Part shown: one piece after another, positions 54,730 to 64,000 of the stretch
Layout: every line of letters begins with the position of its first letter
How positions within the stretch are numbered: the first letter of the stretch is position 1
From: Fuerstiella sp.
GTDB lineage: Bacteria > Planctomycetota > Planctomycetia > Planctomycetales > Planctomycetaceae
Length of the DNA: 64,000 nt
Assembly (NCBI GenBank): GCA_014238335.1
Contig: JABABI010000007.1
Span: 1,913-65,912 of the forward strand
Direction of reading: 5' to 3'
The notes under the pieces: generated by a model
Database searches by the model: none
What the model was told of the DNA's origin: nothing
The model's input: only the letters and a program-made list of their open reading frames with translations
Program-made: the position numbers and the translations under genes

Positions 54730-56165
54730 GACTGGTGCCACAGCATTTCGGCGGCAACCGGTTTCTGATCAATCAGCAATTGCAGTTCCTGTCCACCGTT
54801 TCCTTCGAAGTACTCAATTTTCAGAGCATGGTTGCCTTTCTGCAGGTACAACAGCTTTCCCGCTGGCGAAGGCGGATGATTGCCGTCGTGATTAATGACT
54901 AATTCACCATTCAGAAATACCTTACTGCCGTCATCGGAAATTACGACCAGCCGATAGACATTGTCAGATGGAACGCGCAGATAGCCGTTGATTTCCACAG
55001 CAAAATGATCATCGCGATCCTGTCGTATGGCGGTCAGGTCGACAGTCTCGACATTGTCGATCCGGACCGGAGTCAAATTCTCGAACTTTGGCACGAGCGA
55101 ATACTCACCATAAAAAAAACGGTACCGCAATCCAGGCTGCAACCTGTCGAAAGCAACCTTCGATGCAGGCATGGGGGACATGTTTTTCGGTTTGATTGTT
55201 GCCTCAATCATTTCTTCATCGCGACGCACGGTGACTGTAAATTCTCCGGTTTTTTGCAGCAGTGACGTCAACACCACAAACCAGTCGATTCTATGCCGCA
55301 GCGGTCGGCCATTGACTGCGGTCAATTCGTCGTCCGCTCTGAGTCCTGCTGCGGCTGCCGCCGACCCTTGTTTAACACCACCAATCACGACGCTTGCGGC
55401 GGCTTCTGTCAAAACAAGCCCCACCTCTTTGCGACTTCGTATTTCGGGGTTCAGAATCTGTTCGATCGTGTTGTAAACGACATCCACTGGAATCGCGAAC
55501 CCGATGTTCTGTTCCTGAAGAACCTTCGCCGACACCACGCCGATCAGATCACCTTGCAGATTGATCAGCGGACCGCCAGAGTTTCCCCCGTTGCTGGCAG
55601 CATCAAACTGAATCACCGTATCGCGACGAATATTTGCGTAATTGGTCATGACAAGTGCGTTGGGAGTACCGGTTAACACCCTGCGGGAACTTACAATTCC
55701 CGAGGTAAAGACAAGGCCGCGCCCACCGGGATTGCCGGCAACAACAACCGATTCGCCATTCAGCAGATCGTCACTTCGCCCCAAAGGCACGGTCGGAAAC
55801 GGACCAGCAGCCATAAGCTTGACAATGGCGAGATCTTTTTCCGGCAGGCGACCAACGACTCCAAACTGCACTGGCTTTTGTTCGCCCGGCAGACCTGACC
55901 CAATCAATGCCAGTCCTTCGGCATTCTGCACAACGTGGTTGTTTGTGAGAACGTATCCGTCCGGATGAATGATGGTGCCACTGCCCGATATCAGCTGTCC
56001 GGGTGCCACCGGGACAAATAATGAAACGATCGCTGGCTCCGCCCTGTGGATCAACCTGACGACGGGCGTAACTCGCGGAGAATCCGGTAGACTGTCGGAC
56101 TCCTGTGCAGGAATTGAATTCATGCTTAACACGGACGCACATACGAATATCAACGTCAAATTCAT
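54726..56165 (-). CDS. HtrA-type serine protease with PDZ and C-terminal PA14-like domain
   Basis: A 479-residue exported protease. The ATG at 56165 gives a clean signal peptide (about 1-20); earlier ATG codons are in frame but unlikely. The protease domain has His77 (TNNHVV), Asp111 (EKDLAIV) and Ser196 (GNSGGP), a complete triad. A PDZ domain occupies about 285-350. The last 130 residues look like a PA14 beta-barrel, including YRLVVISDDGSKVFLNGELV and a final HALKIEYFEGNGG. PA14 domains bind glycans or mediate protein contacts, so this protease may be targeted to a polymer or the envelope (inference). Confidence 0.88.
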   Translation of the reverse strand: MNLTLIFVCASVLSMNSIPAQESDSLPDSPRVTPVVRLIHRAEPAIVSLFVPVAPGQLISGSGTIIHPDGYVLTNNHVVQNAEGLALIGSGLPGEQKPVQFGVVGRLPEKDLAIVKLMAAGPFPTVPLGRSDDLLNGESVVVAGNPGGRGLVFTSGIVSSRRVLTGTPNALVMTNYANIRRDTVIQFDAASNGGNSGGPLINLQGDLIGVVSAKVLQEQNIGFAIPVDVVYNTIEQILNPEIRSRKEVGLVLTEAAASVVIGGVKQGSAAAAAGLRADDELTAVNGRPLRHRIDWFVVLTSLLQKTGEFTVTVRRDEEMIEATIKPKNMSPMPASKVAFDRLQPGLRYRFFYGEYSLVPKFENLTPVRIDNVETVDLTAIRQDRDDHFAVEINGYLRVPSDNVYRLVVISDDGSKVFLNGELVINHDGNHPPSPAGKLLYLQKGNHALKIEYFEGNGGQELQLLIDQKPVAAEMLWHQS

Positions 56166-56473
56166 GCCCTGTGCTCGCGACAGGCAGATCAAAAATGGTG
56201 TGGTCATTTGTGTGCAATTCATTTTCGTCTTGATGGGCCACTGCTGAATCGGGGCATCGGACATGTCAGTCTACTAATTGGCAAATCCTTAATTCACTGC
56301 GCGGGGCACTGCAATCACGGGGGAAAGGCCCCGGTCGCAGCACAGCGACAGCAGCGGACGGAGAATTTGCAGATAATTGCAACCAACGTGGTCACCGGCG
56401 GACACCGGTCCCTCTCAATCGAGGAGAAATTCTCCTAGACTGTCCGTGCAAATTCCAGCCACATTGTTGCCAG
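56166..56473. other. Divergent promoter region upstream of nadB
   Basis: About 310 bases between the divergent HtrA-PA14 gene and nadB. The notable structure is a 27-bp imperfect palindrome at 56416-56442, listed separately. No gene was seen. Confidence 0.5.
56416..56442. promoter_or_regulatory. 27-bp imperfect palindrome upstream of nadB
   Basis: The core arms AGGAGAA and TTCTCCT around a single A (56422-56436) are perfect. They extend on both sides with CAATCG and AGACTG, so 11 of 13 positions per arm match. It ends 31 nt before the nadB start. It could be an operator of an NAD-synthesis regulator or an mRNA hairpin; the sequence alone does not tell which. Confidence 0.45.
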
Positions 56474-58132
56474 ATGCCGGACCCGTGCATGCAGCCCGCC
56501 CGAATTGAAGTCCCCACACTTCGTCGTTACCTGGTACCGTTTGACCCCAAGCGGGTACCACATTTGTTTGCGGACGTGCTAGTCATCGGAGGTGGCATCG
56601 CCGGTACGAGAGCTGCTCTGGAGATCGATCCGTCACTGCGGACAATTGTGGTAACGAAGGATCAAATTTCTCATTCCAACAGCGCCTGGGCACAGGGCGG
56701 AATTGCGGGAGTTCTGGATCCGCTGGACGATTTTTCCAGTCACGCAGCTGATACTGTCGCTGCGGGCAAGGGCATGTGTGACCAGAATGTCGTGGAACTT
56801 GTTATTCGCGAAGCCCCTGACCGCATCCGGGAACTCATCCGCTACGGTACGGCATTCGACAAAGTTGAAGGTGAAATTGCTCTGACCCTGGAAGGTGGTC
56901 ATAGCCACCCGCGCGTTGCCCACGCTCTGGGAGATGCGACGGGGAAGGAAGTGATGCGGGCCATGCATCAGCAAACTTTTGATTCTGAAAACATCGATAT
57001 CTGGCAACAGACGTTTACGATCGATCTGCTGACTCGCGATGGCGTCTGCCGCGGCGCCCTTGTATGGAACCCGAATCACGGTCGCACATTCGTATGGGCC
57101 AAACAGACAATTCTGTGCACTGGCGGTGCCGGCGCTATGTATCGTGAGACAACAAATCCATCGATCGCCACCGCCGACGGTCACGCTTTGGCGTTCCGAG
57201 CAGGCTGCGAGGTGCGGGACATGGAATTCATGCAATTCCATCCGACCGTCCTGTATATCGCGGGCAGTTCGCGGCATCTGATTTCGGAAGCCGTCCGCGG
57301 CGAAGGTGCTCACCTGGTCGATGCCACCGGCTATCGATTCATGACGGACTACAACGATGCGATGGAACTGGCTCCGCGCGACATCGTGAGCCAGGCTATT
57401 ACGCAGCAAATGACAAAGACCGCACACCCCTGCGTCTATCTTGACCTTGCCCCGATCGGCGAAGAAAAAATTCGCAGACGCTTTCCGCATATCGGAAAAA
57501 TGTGCAGCGACTTTGGTGTGGACATCACGACAGACAGAGTTCCCGTGCGGCCTGGTGCTCACTACATGATTGGCGGAATCACGACCGACACCGAGGGCCG
57601 CACTTCGCTGCCTGGCTTGTGGGCGGCGGGCGAAGTGACGTCCACCGGGCTGCATGGCGCCAACCGACTGGCCAGCAACAGCCTGCTGGAAGGCGTCGTT
57701 TACGGTCTGCGCTGCGGTCAGAACGCGTCCAACCTGGCACTTGATCAAGTCGACAGTTTCAGCGCCCCGTCACTGATTTCTATGCCAGGCATCGCCCACG
57801 ACAGTGACGAAGCCCTCGACCTGACCGATATTCGCAACTCACTGCGGAGTCTGATGTGGCGCAGTGTGGGAATCAGTCGCAACGATCCGGATTTGCAGAC
57901 AGCGCGACAGCAACTGGATTTCTGGGCCAATTATGTCTGCCGTCGCGACTTGCCCGACCCGGTTGGCTGGGAGTTGCAGAACATGATGCTGGTTGGTCGT
58001 GTCATGGCCGCTGCGGCCCTCGCCCGCCAGGAGAGTCGGGGCGTGCACCTTCGCAGTGACTTTCCGAAAACGAAAAGTGATGCGGCACAGCATATCACGG
58101 TAAAGGCGGCGGAATCGGTTGCACAAGATTAA
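56474..58132 (+). CDS. nadB: L-aspartate oxidase
   Basis: A 552-residue FAD enzyme, a complete NadB in length. The FAD-binding motif GGGIAG is at 39-44 and NSAWAQGGIAGVLD near 68-81. The active-site segments LTLEGGHSHPR, QFHPT, ISEAVRGEGAHLV and GAHYMIGGITTD are all present. It oxidises L-aspartate to iminoaspartate, the first step of de novo NAD synthesis; nadA and nadC are not nearby. A palindrome lies in its upstream region. Confidence 0.97.
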   Translation: MPDPCMQPARIEVPTLRRYLVPFDPKRVPHLFADVLVIGGGIAGTRAALEIDPSLRTIVVTKDQISHSNSAWAQGGIAGVLDPLDDFSSHAADTVAAGKGMCDQNVVELVIREAPDRIRELIRYGTAFDKVEGEIALTLEGGHSHPRVAHALGDATGKEVMRAMHQQTFDSENIDIWQQTFTIDLLTRDGVCRGALVWNPNHGRTFVWAKQTILCTGGAGAMYRETTNPSIATADGHALAFRAGCEVRDMEFMQFHPTVLYIAGSSRHLISEAVRGEGAHLVDATGYRFMTDYNDAMELAPRDIVSQAITQQMTKTAHPCVYLDLAPIGEEKIRRRFPHIGKMCSDFGVDITTDRVPVRPGAHYMIGGITTDTEGRTSLPGLWAAGEVTSTGLHGANRLASNSLLEGVVYGLRCGQNASNLALDQVDSFSAPSLISMPGIAHDSDEALDLTDIRNSLRSLMWRSVGISRNDPDLQTARQQLDFWANYVCRRDLPDPVGWELQNMMLVGRVMAAAALARQESRGVHLRSDFPKTKSDAAQHITVKAAESVAQD

Positions 58133-58241
58133 GCAGCAAGAATACGCGACGCTCATCCGGTAAACGCCATACGCGTCACGGGGTCCATTGCAAGGTCCAC
58201 CAACACACCACAAATAATTCCCGGTGGACAGGACAACAAAT

Positions 58242-59336
58242 CTACTTCTGATAAATCGGCAGGTAGTGATACTTTACAGACAGGCTCAGTACCGACATCG
58301 AAGTCGCATATACCGCACCGTGACCTCGTTCTGAACCATTCTGAGCAGTCCACGATCCGTCAGCGGCCTGATTTGCAAGTAGCATTTCCTGGACAAGCTG
58401 CTGAGCCGTTTTGGCATGCTCACCACCACGCTGGTACATGCCCTGAGCATAATAATAGGTGCCATACGAACAAAAACGTTCCTTCCATTGCGGCGGCCGC
58501 GCCAACAACCAGTCAGCGGCGCCGGCCACCAGAGGCGATTCGTATTCGCCGCACACCTGCATCGCCAGCAATCCGGCTGCAGTCATCGTAAACGTGGGAT
58601 TATTCTGACCAGGTTCATAGCAGAAGCCGCTGGCCTTCTTGTCCGGCAGACCGTTTCGATCGAGTGGCGAGGCGTAGGAGCGTTTAAGATATTCAACAGC
58701 ATCGCGAATGGCACTGGCGGGAACCTGCAGCCCGTCATTCTTTGCCGATCGAAGCGCCATGACCTGCCAGACAGAGACCGATAAATCGGCATCGCGAGCA
58801 TTCGGGTTATAACGCCAGCCACCGCGTGCATCAGTCGCCTTCTGTTCCTTCTGCGAACTGAGAATCACATCGATCGCTTTCTGGCAGCGATCGTGAATGA
58901 GCTGATCCTGTTCTTGACTGCCACCCATACCCAGCATTTCGGTCAGCATCAGAGTGATAATACCGTGGCCATACATGCGAGAACCATCCTTGCTGCCGAA
59001 GTACCCCTTGTCGTCAACTCGATCATCGCGCAACACGTACGAGAATGCCTTCTGCATCGTCTGTCCTTCCGGCGTGGGATCACCGGGCTGAATGCCGACA
59101 CTGGCCATCGCCATGATAGACAACGCAGTCATGGTCGTTTCGATCCCTTTATCCAGCACGGCTCCGTCGTCTCGCTGTTTACTGACCAGATAAGCAATGG
59201 CCTTGTCTACGGCAATGTCGGTTGCATCTTTCTGAAAAACGGTGGGGACGGACTCCGGCGCGGCAGCAGGCAGTTCCTGTGCTGACAGATCGGTGCTACT
59301 GATGAAAATGATGACCAGCACGGTAACGCAGCGCAT
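58242..59336 (-). CDS. Terpenoid-cyclase-fold (alpha/alpha toroid) exported protein
   Basis: About 364 residues from the ATG at 59336; a GTG at 59489 is in frame, but the stretch between is mostly a dispersed repeat, so the ATG is preferred. A signal peptide (about 1-20) leads to repeated helical pairs with the QW-type motif pattern (for example [37 protein letters not shown]). This is the fold of squalene-hopene cyclases and protein prenyltransferase beta subunits. No DDxD or DxDD active-site motif was seen, so it is likely not a cyclase. It lies 155 nt after the giant coiled-coil gene on the same strand. Confidence 0.8.
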   Translation of the reverse strand: MRCVTVLVIIFISSTDLSAQELPAAAPESVPTVFQKDATDIAVDKAIAYLVSKQRDDGAVLDKGIETTMTALSIMAMASVGIQPGDPTPEGQTMQKAFSYVLRDDRVDDKGYFGSKDGSRMYGHGIITLMLTEMLGMGGSQEQDQLIHDRCQKAIDVILSSQKEQKATDARGGWRYNPNARDADLSVSVWQVMALRSAKNDGLQVPASAIRDAVEYLKRSYASPLDRNGLPDKKASGFCYEPGQNNPTFTMTAAGLLAMQVCGEYESPLVAGAADWLLARPPQWKERFCSYGTYYYAQGMYQRGGEHAKTAQQLVQEMLLANQAADGSWTAQNGSERGHGAVYATSMSVLSLSVKYHYLPIYQK

Positions 59337-59370
59337 GACGGAGAGGATCAGGTCTTGCCACTGCGGTCCT

Positions 59371-59427
59371 CGGTTCCAAACTCCGGTTTGGAACCGCATA
59401 TCCTGGAAGCTCTGCTTCGCCGCAGAA
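59371..59427. repeat. Dispersed palindromic repeat, copy B
   Basis: Perfect 11-nt arms CGGTTCCAAAC and GTTTGGAACCG enclose TCCG. They are followed by a smaller hairpin (GAAGC/GCTTC) and TCGCCG. The same structure is found at 11737-11790. It lies in the spacer between the giant coiled-coil gene and the toroid gene. Confidence 0.75.
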
Positions 59428-59491
59428 CATCGGATCGCCAACCGTATGCAACGCAGCCCGCTGGGCACGCGGTTAAGAAAATTGACCACCG

Positions 59492-62400
59492 CTACCTCTT
59501 CTTTCGAGCTCGTTCGGCCAGAACACGGAAATAGGTCTCCACACTTTTGCGGTATTCTTCAGACACCGCTTCGGACCGGCCCGTGGTCAAATCCTCGGCG
59601 GACTTGCCCCGCAACTTTCCCCATTCCGTGTTCTCGTCACGGCTAACGGAAATGACTTCAAAGTCTGTCATGGCTCCAGTGGGCGACGGATTTTCTGCGG
59701 ACTCCGTTCCTCCTTCGCCGAGTGCCAGAACTGCCTCCTGCTGAGCCTGAGTCCGTTGGTTCGACATCGTCGCCTGCTGCGCCTGGGCAGCCTGAGCGAG
59801 CGTATCGAGGTTTAGCTGGCTGGGCTGATTCTGTTGGGAGGGTGTAGCAGCCGGCGGAACGCCATCTGCCGAAGCAGCAGCGGCCTGCTGTCGATCCAGT
59901 TCATCCAGCGTGCGAGCCAACTGCTGTGCCTGAGCCATCTCTTCCGGCGTAAATGACGGAGTTGTCGGCTGGCCACCCGCGGGCTGTCCGGTCCCAGGCG
60001 TCTGCTGTCCCTGGGCTGGAGCGTTGGCTTCCGCCTGTCCTTCGGTCTGTCCTTCGGTCTGTCCTTCGGTCTGTTCGCCACTGGCGGGCGTCGGAGGTTC
60101 CTGCACGTTGGCGGCAGGTTCATTACTCTGCGCGGCCTGAGCATTGGCTGCGGCTTCTGCAGCTGCGAGCAACGGTTCAACGACACCCGAGAGCTGCTCA
60201 GCCTGTTCTGCAATCGCGGTCTCAGCAGTCGCGATGGCCTGTTGTGCCTGCAGTGCTTCGGCATTTTTTCGGGGCTGGTTGCCCTGCCCCTCAGCGTCCC
60301 CCTGTTCGGCCTCGGCCGTTGCACTGTCCAGTTCCTTTTCCGCGTCCGCGGATTCGTTGTTGGCCACCTGCTGAATGTTCTGAGCGGCCGCCTGCAGTGG
60401 CTCGACCGCAGCCGTGTTCCTGAGTCGGCGTTCGTGGCGAGCCGCTCTAGCAACGTCGTCAGCAGCCTTCTGAACATCCTGAGTCACTTCCCCCTGTTGC
60501 TGTTCGGCAGCTGCCAGCTGATTCTTCGACGGCGTCAGCTCCTGGCCGAATTCTGTTCGCGCCGCAAGTTCTGCGGCCGTGCGATTGAGTTCTTCGGCGA
60601 CCTTGACAGCATCGTCGGCATACTGCTCAGCGAGCTCAGTTGCCGGGTTGGGTGCATTCAGCGCCGGCAGCGGCTTCCCGTTGACTTTGTCGGATTTTTG
60701 GCGAGCCTGCTTCGCATTCTGCTCTGCATCGTTCTGAACGTCTTTCGCCGCCGCGACCTTTTCCTGTTCCGCAGCCTTTACTGCTTCTTCGCGTTCGAGG
60801 TTCCGCTGCAGACCAGCGTCATCAGGTTTGCGTTTCAGGTTGTTCTGTGCCTGCCGTACCCGATTATCGGCACTCTTGACCTGATTCTCGGCGTTTCGAA
60901 CGCTCTGGTCGGCCTTGCGTTTAGCGTCGTCAGCTTGCTTAGCCACATCGCGAGCCGTCTTCTTCTGCTGCTCGTGAAACTGCTGGCGACGTTTTTCTAA
61001 ATCCTTCTTTGCCGCATTCCGCGCTTTGTCGTCGGCATGAATTTTCTCGTCTTTTCCCGTGGCAGCCTGCTGTTTTGCCTGCTTCAGAGCTTCAGTTGCT
61101 TCAGTCAGGGCAGATCTGGCTTCCTGTGCAGTCTCAGCAAGTTCGGCCAGCATCTGATCGTCACGGGCAGTATTCGCTTTCGCCGCGGCGGCGTTGAGCT
61201 TCTGCTGAGTTTCCGCGAATTTTTTCTGAGCTTCCGGCGTCTTGCCTGCTGCGGCCGACTGGTTGGCCTGAGCCACCAGTGCTCCTGAGAGTTTCGACGT
61301 CTCAGCTGCCATCTTCCGCAGATCGTCCACCAGTTCTTTCTTCTTCTGTTGAAACTGCTCGTCTGACCGCTCGTTGGCTTTCTGCAGGTTCTGATCATCC
61401 TGCGCGGCGTATTCCAGCGCGTTCTGAGCTTCCTGCAGCGTGTTTTCCGAGATCTCGGACAACGCCTGTTGCATGGCTGGGTTGCGGGCCAATTCGGCTT
61501 CCAGTTCCGCCATCAACTGCTCCGCCTCCTGGCTGGCCGTTTGAGCAAGCTGCTCCGCATTTTCGAACCGCTCATCCATCTGACGAGCGATCCCCAGTTC
61601 TTGTTCGGCCTGTCGAAGTTCAGCTCGTGATTCGGCAACATCCATACCTTCGTCCAGACGTTCAAAGTGCTCAGCAACCATTTCCAGTGCCTGAGCGGTC
61701 TGCTCCTGGTGCTCTGCGGCCTGTGCCAGATCCTGCGCCTGCTGTTCGCCGACATCACTTTCCTGGGCCTGTTCCAGGGCTTGATTCATTCGCTCCGCCG
61801 GTTCCTGAATCATGGCGATGCTGTCATCGGCATCGCGAGCTCGTTCGCGCTGTTCGTCGTCCAGAAGATCCTGTGAATTGGCATCTTCCACAAGTGCTTC
61901 AAACAGGTCTTCGATTTGGTGATTGATGGCTTCCTGCTGTGGCTGAAGTTCGGACAACGGACTTTCCGGAACAGTGGCGTCCGGCTGCTCCACAGCATCG
62001 GCCACCTCTGTCGTCGCTTGCTCCATTTGGCGCAGCTGTTCGGCAGCCTGCTGAGCCATTTGTGGAATCGTGGGCGCGTACTTCGCGATGATCGCGCGAG
62101 CCTCAGCCATAGTGGGTTGAAGTTCCTCAACCACTATCGCAAGATCATCTCGAATTTCGACAAGTTCATGGCCGGCTGCAATCATCGCATCTCGATTCGA
62201 GCGCCGCTGAGTAATCTTGCGTTGTGCGTCTCGTACAGCGACGGACGCCAGCAGCTGATCCAGTTTCACGACCAGTTCGTTGTCGACGCCGGCTTCGCGG
62301 AGTCGTTGCACAGCCAGCTCAAAACCGCGTTGTACGACATCCCACTGCCGCGGATGATCGATATGAGAATGAACCTGCTGAGACCCCCAGCGTTCCATGC

Positions 62401-64000
62401 TCAGCAACGTCTTCAACACATCGCGGGCGAGGATCAGCTCGTGACCAGCTTCCAGCGTGCGATAGGCCGGAGCGATTTCCAGCAGGTTGTCGGGGATTTC
62501 GGAATCCTGCGGTGCAATCGTGCGATGCTGATTCAGTAAGGACGTTACCGCTCGATGAGTCAAACCCGCATCGGCGGCGTACTGCGAATCTGAATCGCGG
62601 CGTGTCTGAGTCAATTCGCGCCGAACCCGCAGCTGACCGACGCTGCGGCGGTGCTTCAGGTCTATTTCCGCCACGAATCGTTCGGCCTGATCCAGCAGCT
62701 TTTGACTTTCACCTGAATCCTGGGAGTTACTGGCCTGCGCCGCAATCTGATTTTCCTGCTGCATCGCGTGAGCCATTTCGTAAACAGGAAGATACAGACT
62801 CCCGCTGCGGGAAACGAAGTCCCGCCGCGCGACAATCAGCCGATTGGGCAGGGCTCCATCAACCACGTCGTACCGCTGCTTCTGTTCAAGCTGACGCAGA
62901 AAATCCTGAGACACTCGCTGCAGGTCTTTCAGCTTTTCTTCCGATTCCATCGATTCCTGAATTTGCTTCCGATACGTTTCCGACCAGTCGAGCAGGCTTC
63001 GCATCTGCGCATCGATGCTGCTGGACATTCGTCGCCGATGATCGTGAATAAGGCGTTCCAGCACTGTCAACTGATTAGTGACGATCGTTTCCTGCCGAAC
63101 CAGCCGGGCCCATGTTTGAGTCGGACTGTCAACGACCAGTCGTTGCTGCCTTAAGAGCGCATCCATATCAAAAGCGATGGACGACAGAAAATTATGTGCC
63201 ATCAGGTGCTGGTAATGGGCGGCGACATTCTTTGCGTCATCTGCCGTGCGTTCGAAGTTTTTCTTCAGCTGATCGAGGTCAGTCTTAATCAGTTTCAAGT
63301 CATCTGTGTGCTGCAGCGCTTTCAACAGCCAGGCCGGAACGCTGGCATGTTCGTGCTGCAGTCGAGCGACGACCTGACCCGTCAATTCCAGATCCGAGGC
63401 ATCCGCGCCAGCCGGCATCTGACGCTCCACCTTCCTGATTTCGTCCAGCAACAATCCGGCCTGCTCACGTTGCTTCGACGCCAGATCGGCGAGTGTTGTT
63501 CGGTCAAGTGCCATTTCATCTTCGCTGCGTTCGGACTGGCGCAGGCGTTCAATCACTTCCAGAGCTGATATCCTGTGCTCATCAAGCAGTTCGGAAAAAT
63601 CGGATAGCTGATCGAAAAGTCCGACCTTGTGCTCCATAATGGCATGTCGATCTGAATCAAAGTCCGGCGCTGAAACGATGATCCTTAGCGGAACAGATTC
63701 GCCCACATTGCCTTTGCGGTCCGTCGCCACCAGCTTCGTGGTTACCTGGTCTCCGGTTCTCAGTTCATGAGACAGCAGATCCCACTGCCACGCCGCCGTC
63801 ATATGCCGGCCATCGTCTTCCGCGGACGGTTCCGGCTGCAGCGGTAAAGCTTCCCATTCACGACCGTTGACGGAAACGTATTGCTCAAGGCTGACCAGCG
63901 GCAGGTCGTCTTCTGCCATGGCCTGCAATGCCAGAATGTCATTCGGTGGCAGCAACAGAGTTGATTCCTGCTGGTCCACGAATCCTGCTCGGGGAATCAG
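59492..64000 (-). CDS. Giant coiled-coil protein, 5' end cut by window edge
   Basis: At least 1500 residues are seen and the frame is open to the right edge, so the N-terminus is missing. A beta-rich segment comes first (about the first 110 visible residues), then over 1200 residues of Ala/Gln/Glu/Arg-rich coiled coil with many QAQ and AEQ heptads. A Pro/Gln-rich stretch with an EGQT repeat and a short C-terminal tail complete it. It resembles the 553-residue coiled-coil protein at 23418-25079 and the DUF4175-type giants of planctomycetes, in which N-terminal membrane helices anchor the coil. No catalytic motif is visible. The role is probably structural, in the envelope or a secretion-like complex (inference). 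Confidence 0.82.
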   Translation of the reverse strand: MIPRAGFVDQQESTLLLPPNDILALQAMAEDDLPLVSLEQYVSVNGREWEALPLQPEPSAEDDGRHMTAAWQWDLLSHELRTGDQVTTKLVATDRKGNVGESVPLRIIVSAPDFDSDRHAIMEHKVGLFDQLSDFSELLDEHRISALEVIERLRQSERSEDEMALDRTTLADLASKQREQAGLLLDEIRKVERQMPAGADASDLELTGQVVARLQHEHASVPAWLLKALQHTDDLKLIKTDLDQLKKNFERTADDAKNVAAHYQHLMAHNFLSSIAFDMDALLRQQRLVVDSPTQTWARLVRQETIVTNQLTVLERLIHDHRRRMSSSIDAQMRSLLDWSETYRKQIQESMESEEKLKDLQRVSQDFLRQLEQKQRYDVVDGALPNRLIVARRDFVSRSGSLYLPVYEMAHAMQQENQIAAQASNSQDSGESQKLLDQAERFVAEIDLKHRRSVGQLRVRRELTQTRRDSDSQYAADAGLTHRAVTSLLNQHRTIAPQDSEIPDNLLEIAPAYRTLEAGHELILARDVLKTLLSMERWGSQQVHSHIDHPRQWDVVQRGFELAVQRLREAGVDNELVVKLDQLLASVAVRDAQRKITQRRSNRDAMIAAGHELVEIRDDLAIVVEELQPTMAEARAIIAKYAPTIPQMAQQAAEQLRQMEQATTEVADAVEQPDATVPESPLSELQPQQEAINHQIEDLFEALVEDANSQDLLDDEQRERARDADDSIAMIQEPAERMNQALEQAQESDVGEQQAQDLAQAAEHQEQTAQALEMVAEHFERLDEGMDVAESRAELRQAEQELGIARQMDERFENAEQLAQTASQEAEQLMAELEAELARNPAMQQALSEISENTLQEAQNALEYAAQDDQNLQKANERSDEQFQQKKKELVDDLRKMAAETSKLSGALVAQANQSAAAGKTPEAQKKFAETQQKLNAAAAKANTARDDQMLAELAETAQEARSALTEATEALKQAKQQAATGKDEKIHADDKARNAAKKDLEKRRQQFHEQQKKTARDVAKQADDAKRKADQSVRNAENQVKSADNRVRQAQNNLKRKPDDAGLQRNLEREEAVKAAEQEKVAAAKDVQNDAEQNAKQARQKSDKVNGKPLPALNAPNPATELAEQYADDAVKVAEELNRTAAELAARTEFGQELTPSKNQLAAAEQQQGEVTQDVQKAADDVARAARHERRLRNTAAVEPLQAAAQNIQQVANNESADAEKELDSATAEAEQGDAEGQGNQPRKNAEALQAQQAIATAETAIAEQAEQLSGVVEPLLAAAEAAANAQAAQSNEPAANVQEPPTPASGEQTEGQTEGQTEGQAEANAPAQGQQTPGTGQPAGGQPTTPSFTPEEMAQAQQLARTLDELDRQQAAAASADGVPPAATPSQQNQPSQLNLDTLAQAAQAQQATMSNQRTQAQQEAVLALGEGGTESAENPSPTGAMTDFEVISVSRDENTEWGKLRGKSAEDLTTGRSEAVSEEYRKSVETYFRVLAERARKKR
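60035..60070. repeat. Three perfect 12-bp tandem repeats in the giant gene
   Basis: CTGTCCTTCGGT is present three times in direct succession. In the minus-strand gene it encodes a tandem EGQT motif in a Pro/Gln-rich stretch. It is in frame and so length changes would add or remove four residues per unit. It may vary between strains. Confidence 0.8.

Noticed and set aside
56633..57748. Minus-strand ORF of 371 codons across nadB
   Set aside because: Antisense shadow of a complete L-aspartate oxidase; no features of its own.

Overview
The window looks like a piece of a planctomycete chromosome. The evidence is a set of families typical of that phylum: a Tat-exported DUF1501 protein, a one-haem PSCyt1/DUF1549/DUF1553 protein, an ECF sigma factor paired with a Ser/Thr kinase, giant Ala/Gln/Glu-rich coiled-coil proteins beside MoxR/VWA genes, many HtrA-like proteases fused to unusual domains, and small planctomycetal lipoproteins. 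No rRNA, tRNA, CRISPR array, prophage or intact insertion sequence was seen.

Layout. 1-4.4 kb (minus): a zinc-ribbon protein cut by the window edge, two tandem thioredoxin (TlpA-like) paralogues and a caspase-like protein with an EF-hand loop. 4.7-23.2 kb (minus): a tightly packed block of twelve genes, mostly with 4-nt start/stop overlaps. It runs from an iron-type ABC importer through an NHL lipoprotein, a large VWA protein, MoxR, DUF58 and BatA-like proteins to an ABC-2 exporter with two large envelope proteins. 23.4-30.3 kb: a coiled-coil protein and two divergent HtrA-type proteases with unusual architectures. 30.6-38.7 kb: a low-density, decaying stretch with a pseudogenised ECF sigma factor and kinase pair, DUF1501, an isolated mraZ-like gene, a chimeric remnant of an HDOD gene and sthA, and a dispersed GC-rich repeat. 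38.7-48.4 kb: HpcH/HpaI aldolase, a ZIP transporter divergent from a Fur-family regulator with a palindrome between them, a hidden selenoprotein, a TPR protein, a class IV aminotransferase, CtpA, a FixJ-type response regulator, an ECF sigma factor and a PspA-like protein. 48.6-64 kb: pyruvate kinase, a degenerate Clp-N gene, the PSCyt protein, a TVP38-like protein coupled to an HtrA-PA14 protein, nadB, a terpenoid-cyclase-fold protein and the 3' end of a giant coiled-coil gene.

The most notable discovery is a 72-residue SelW/Rdx-type selenoprotein at 41382-41600. It is missed by ordinary ORF calling because its active-site codon 11 is an in-frame TGA, giving a Cys-x-x-Sec motif. A hairpin just 3' of the TGA is a plausible bacterial SECIS. 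Other notable items are the 21-bp operator-like palindrome between the ZIP and Fur-family genes, a palindromic dispersed repeat present twice with a compensatory base change, and several gene remnants with multiple independent lesions.

All functional calls come from reading motifs by eye; no database search was run.
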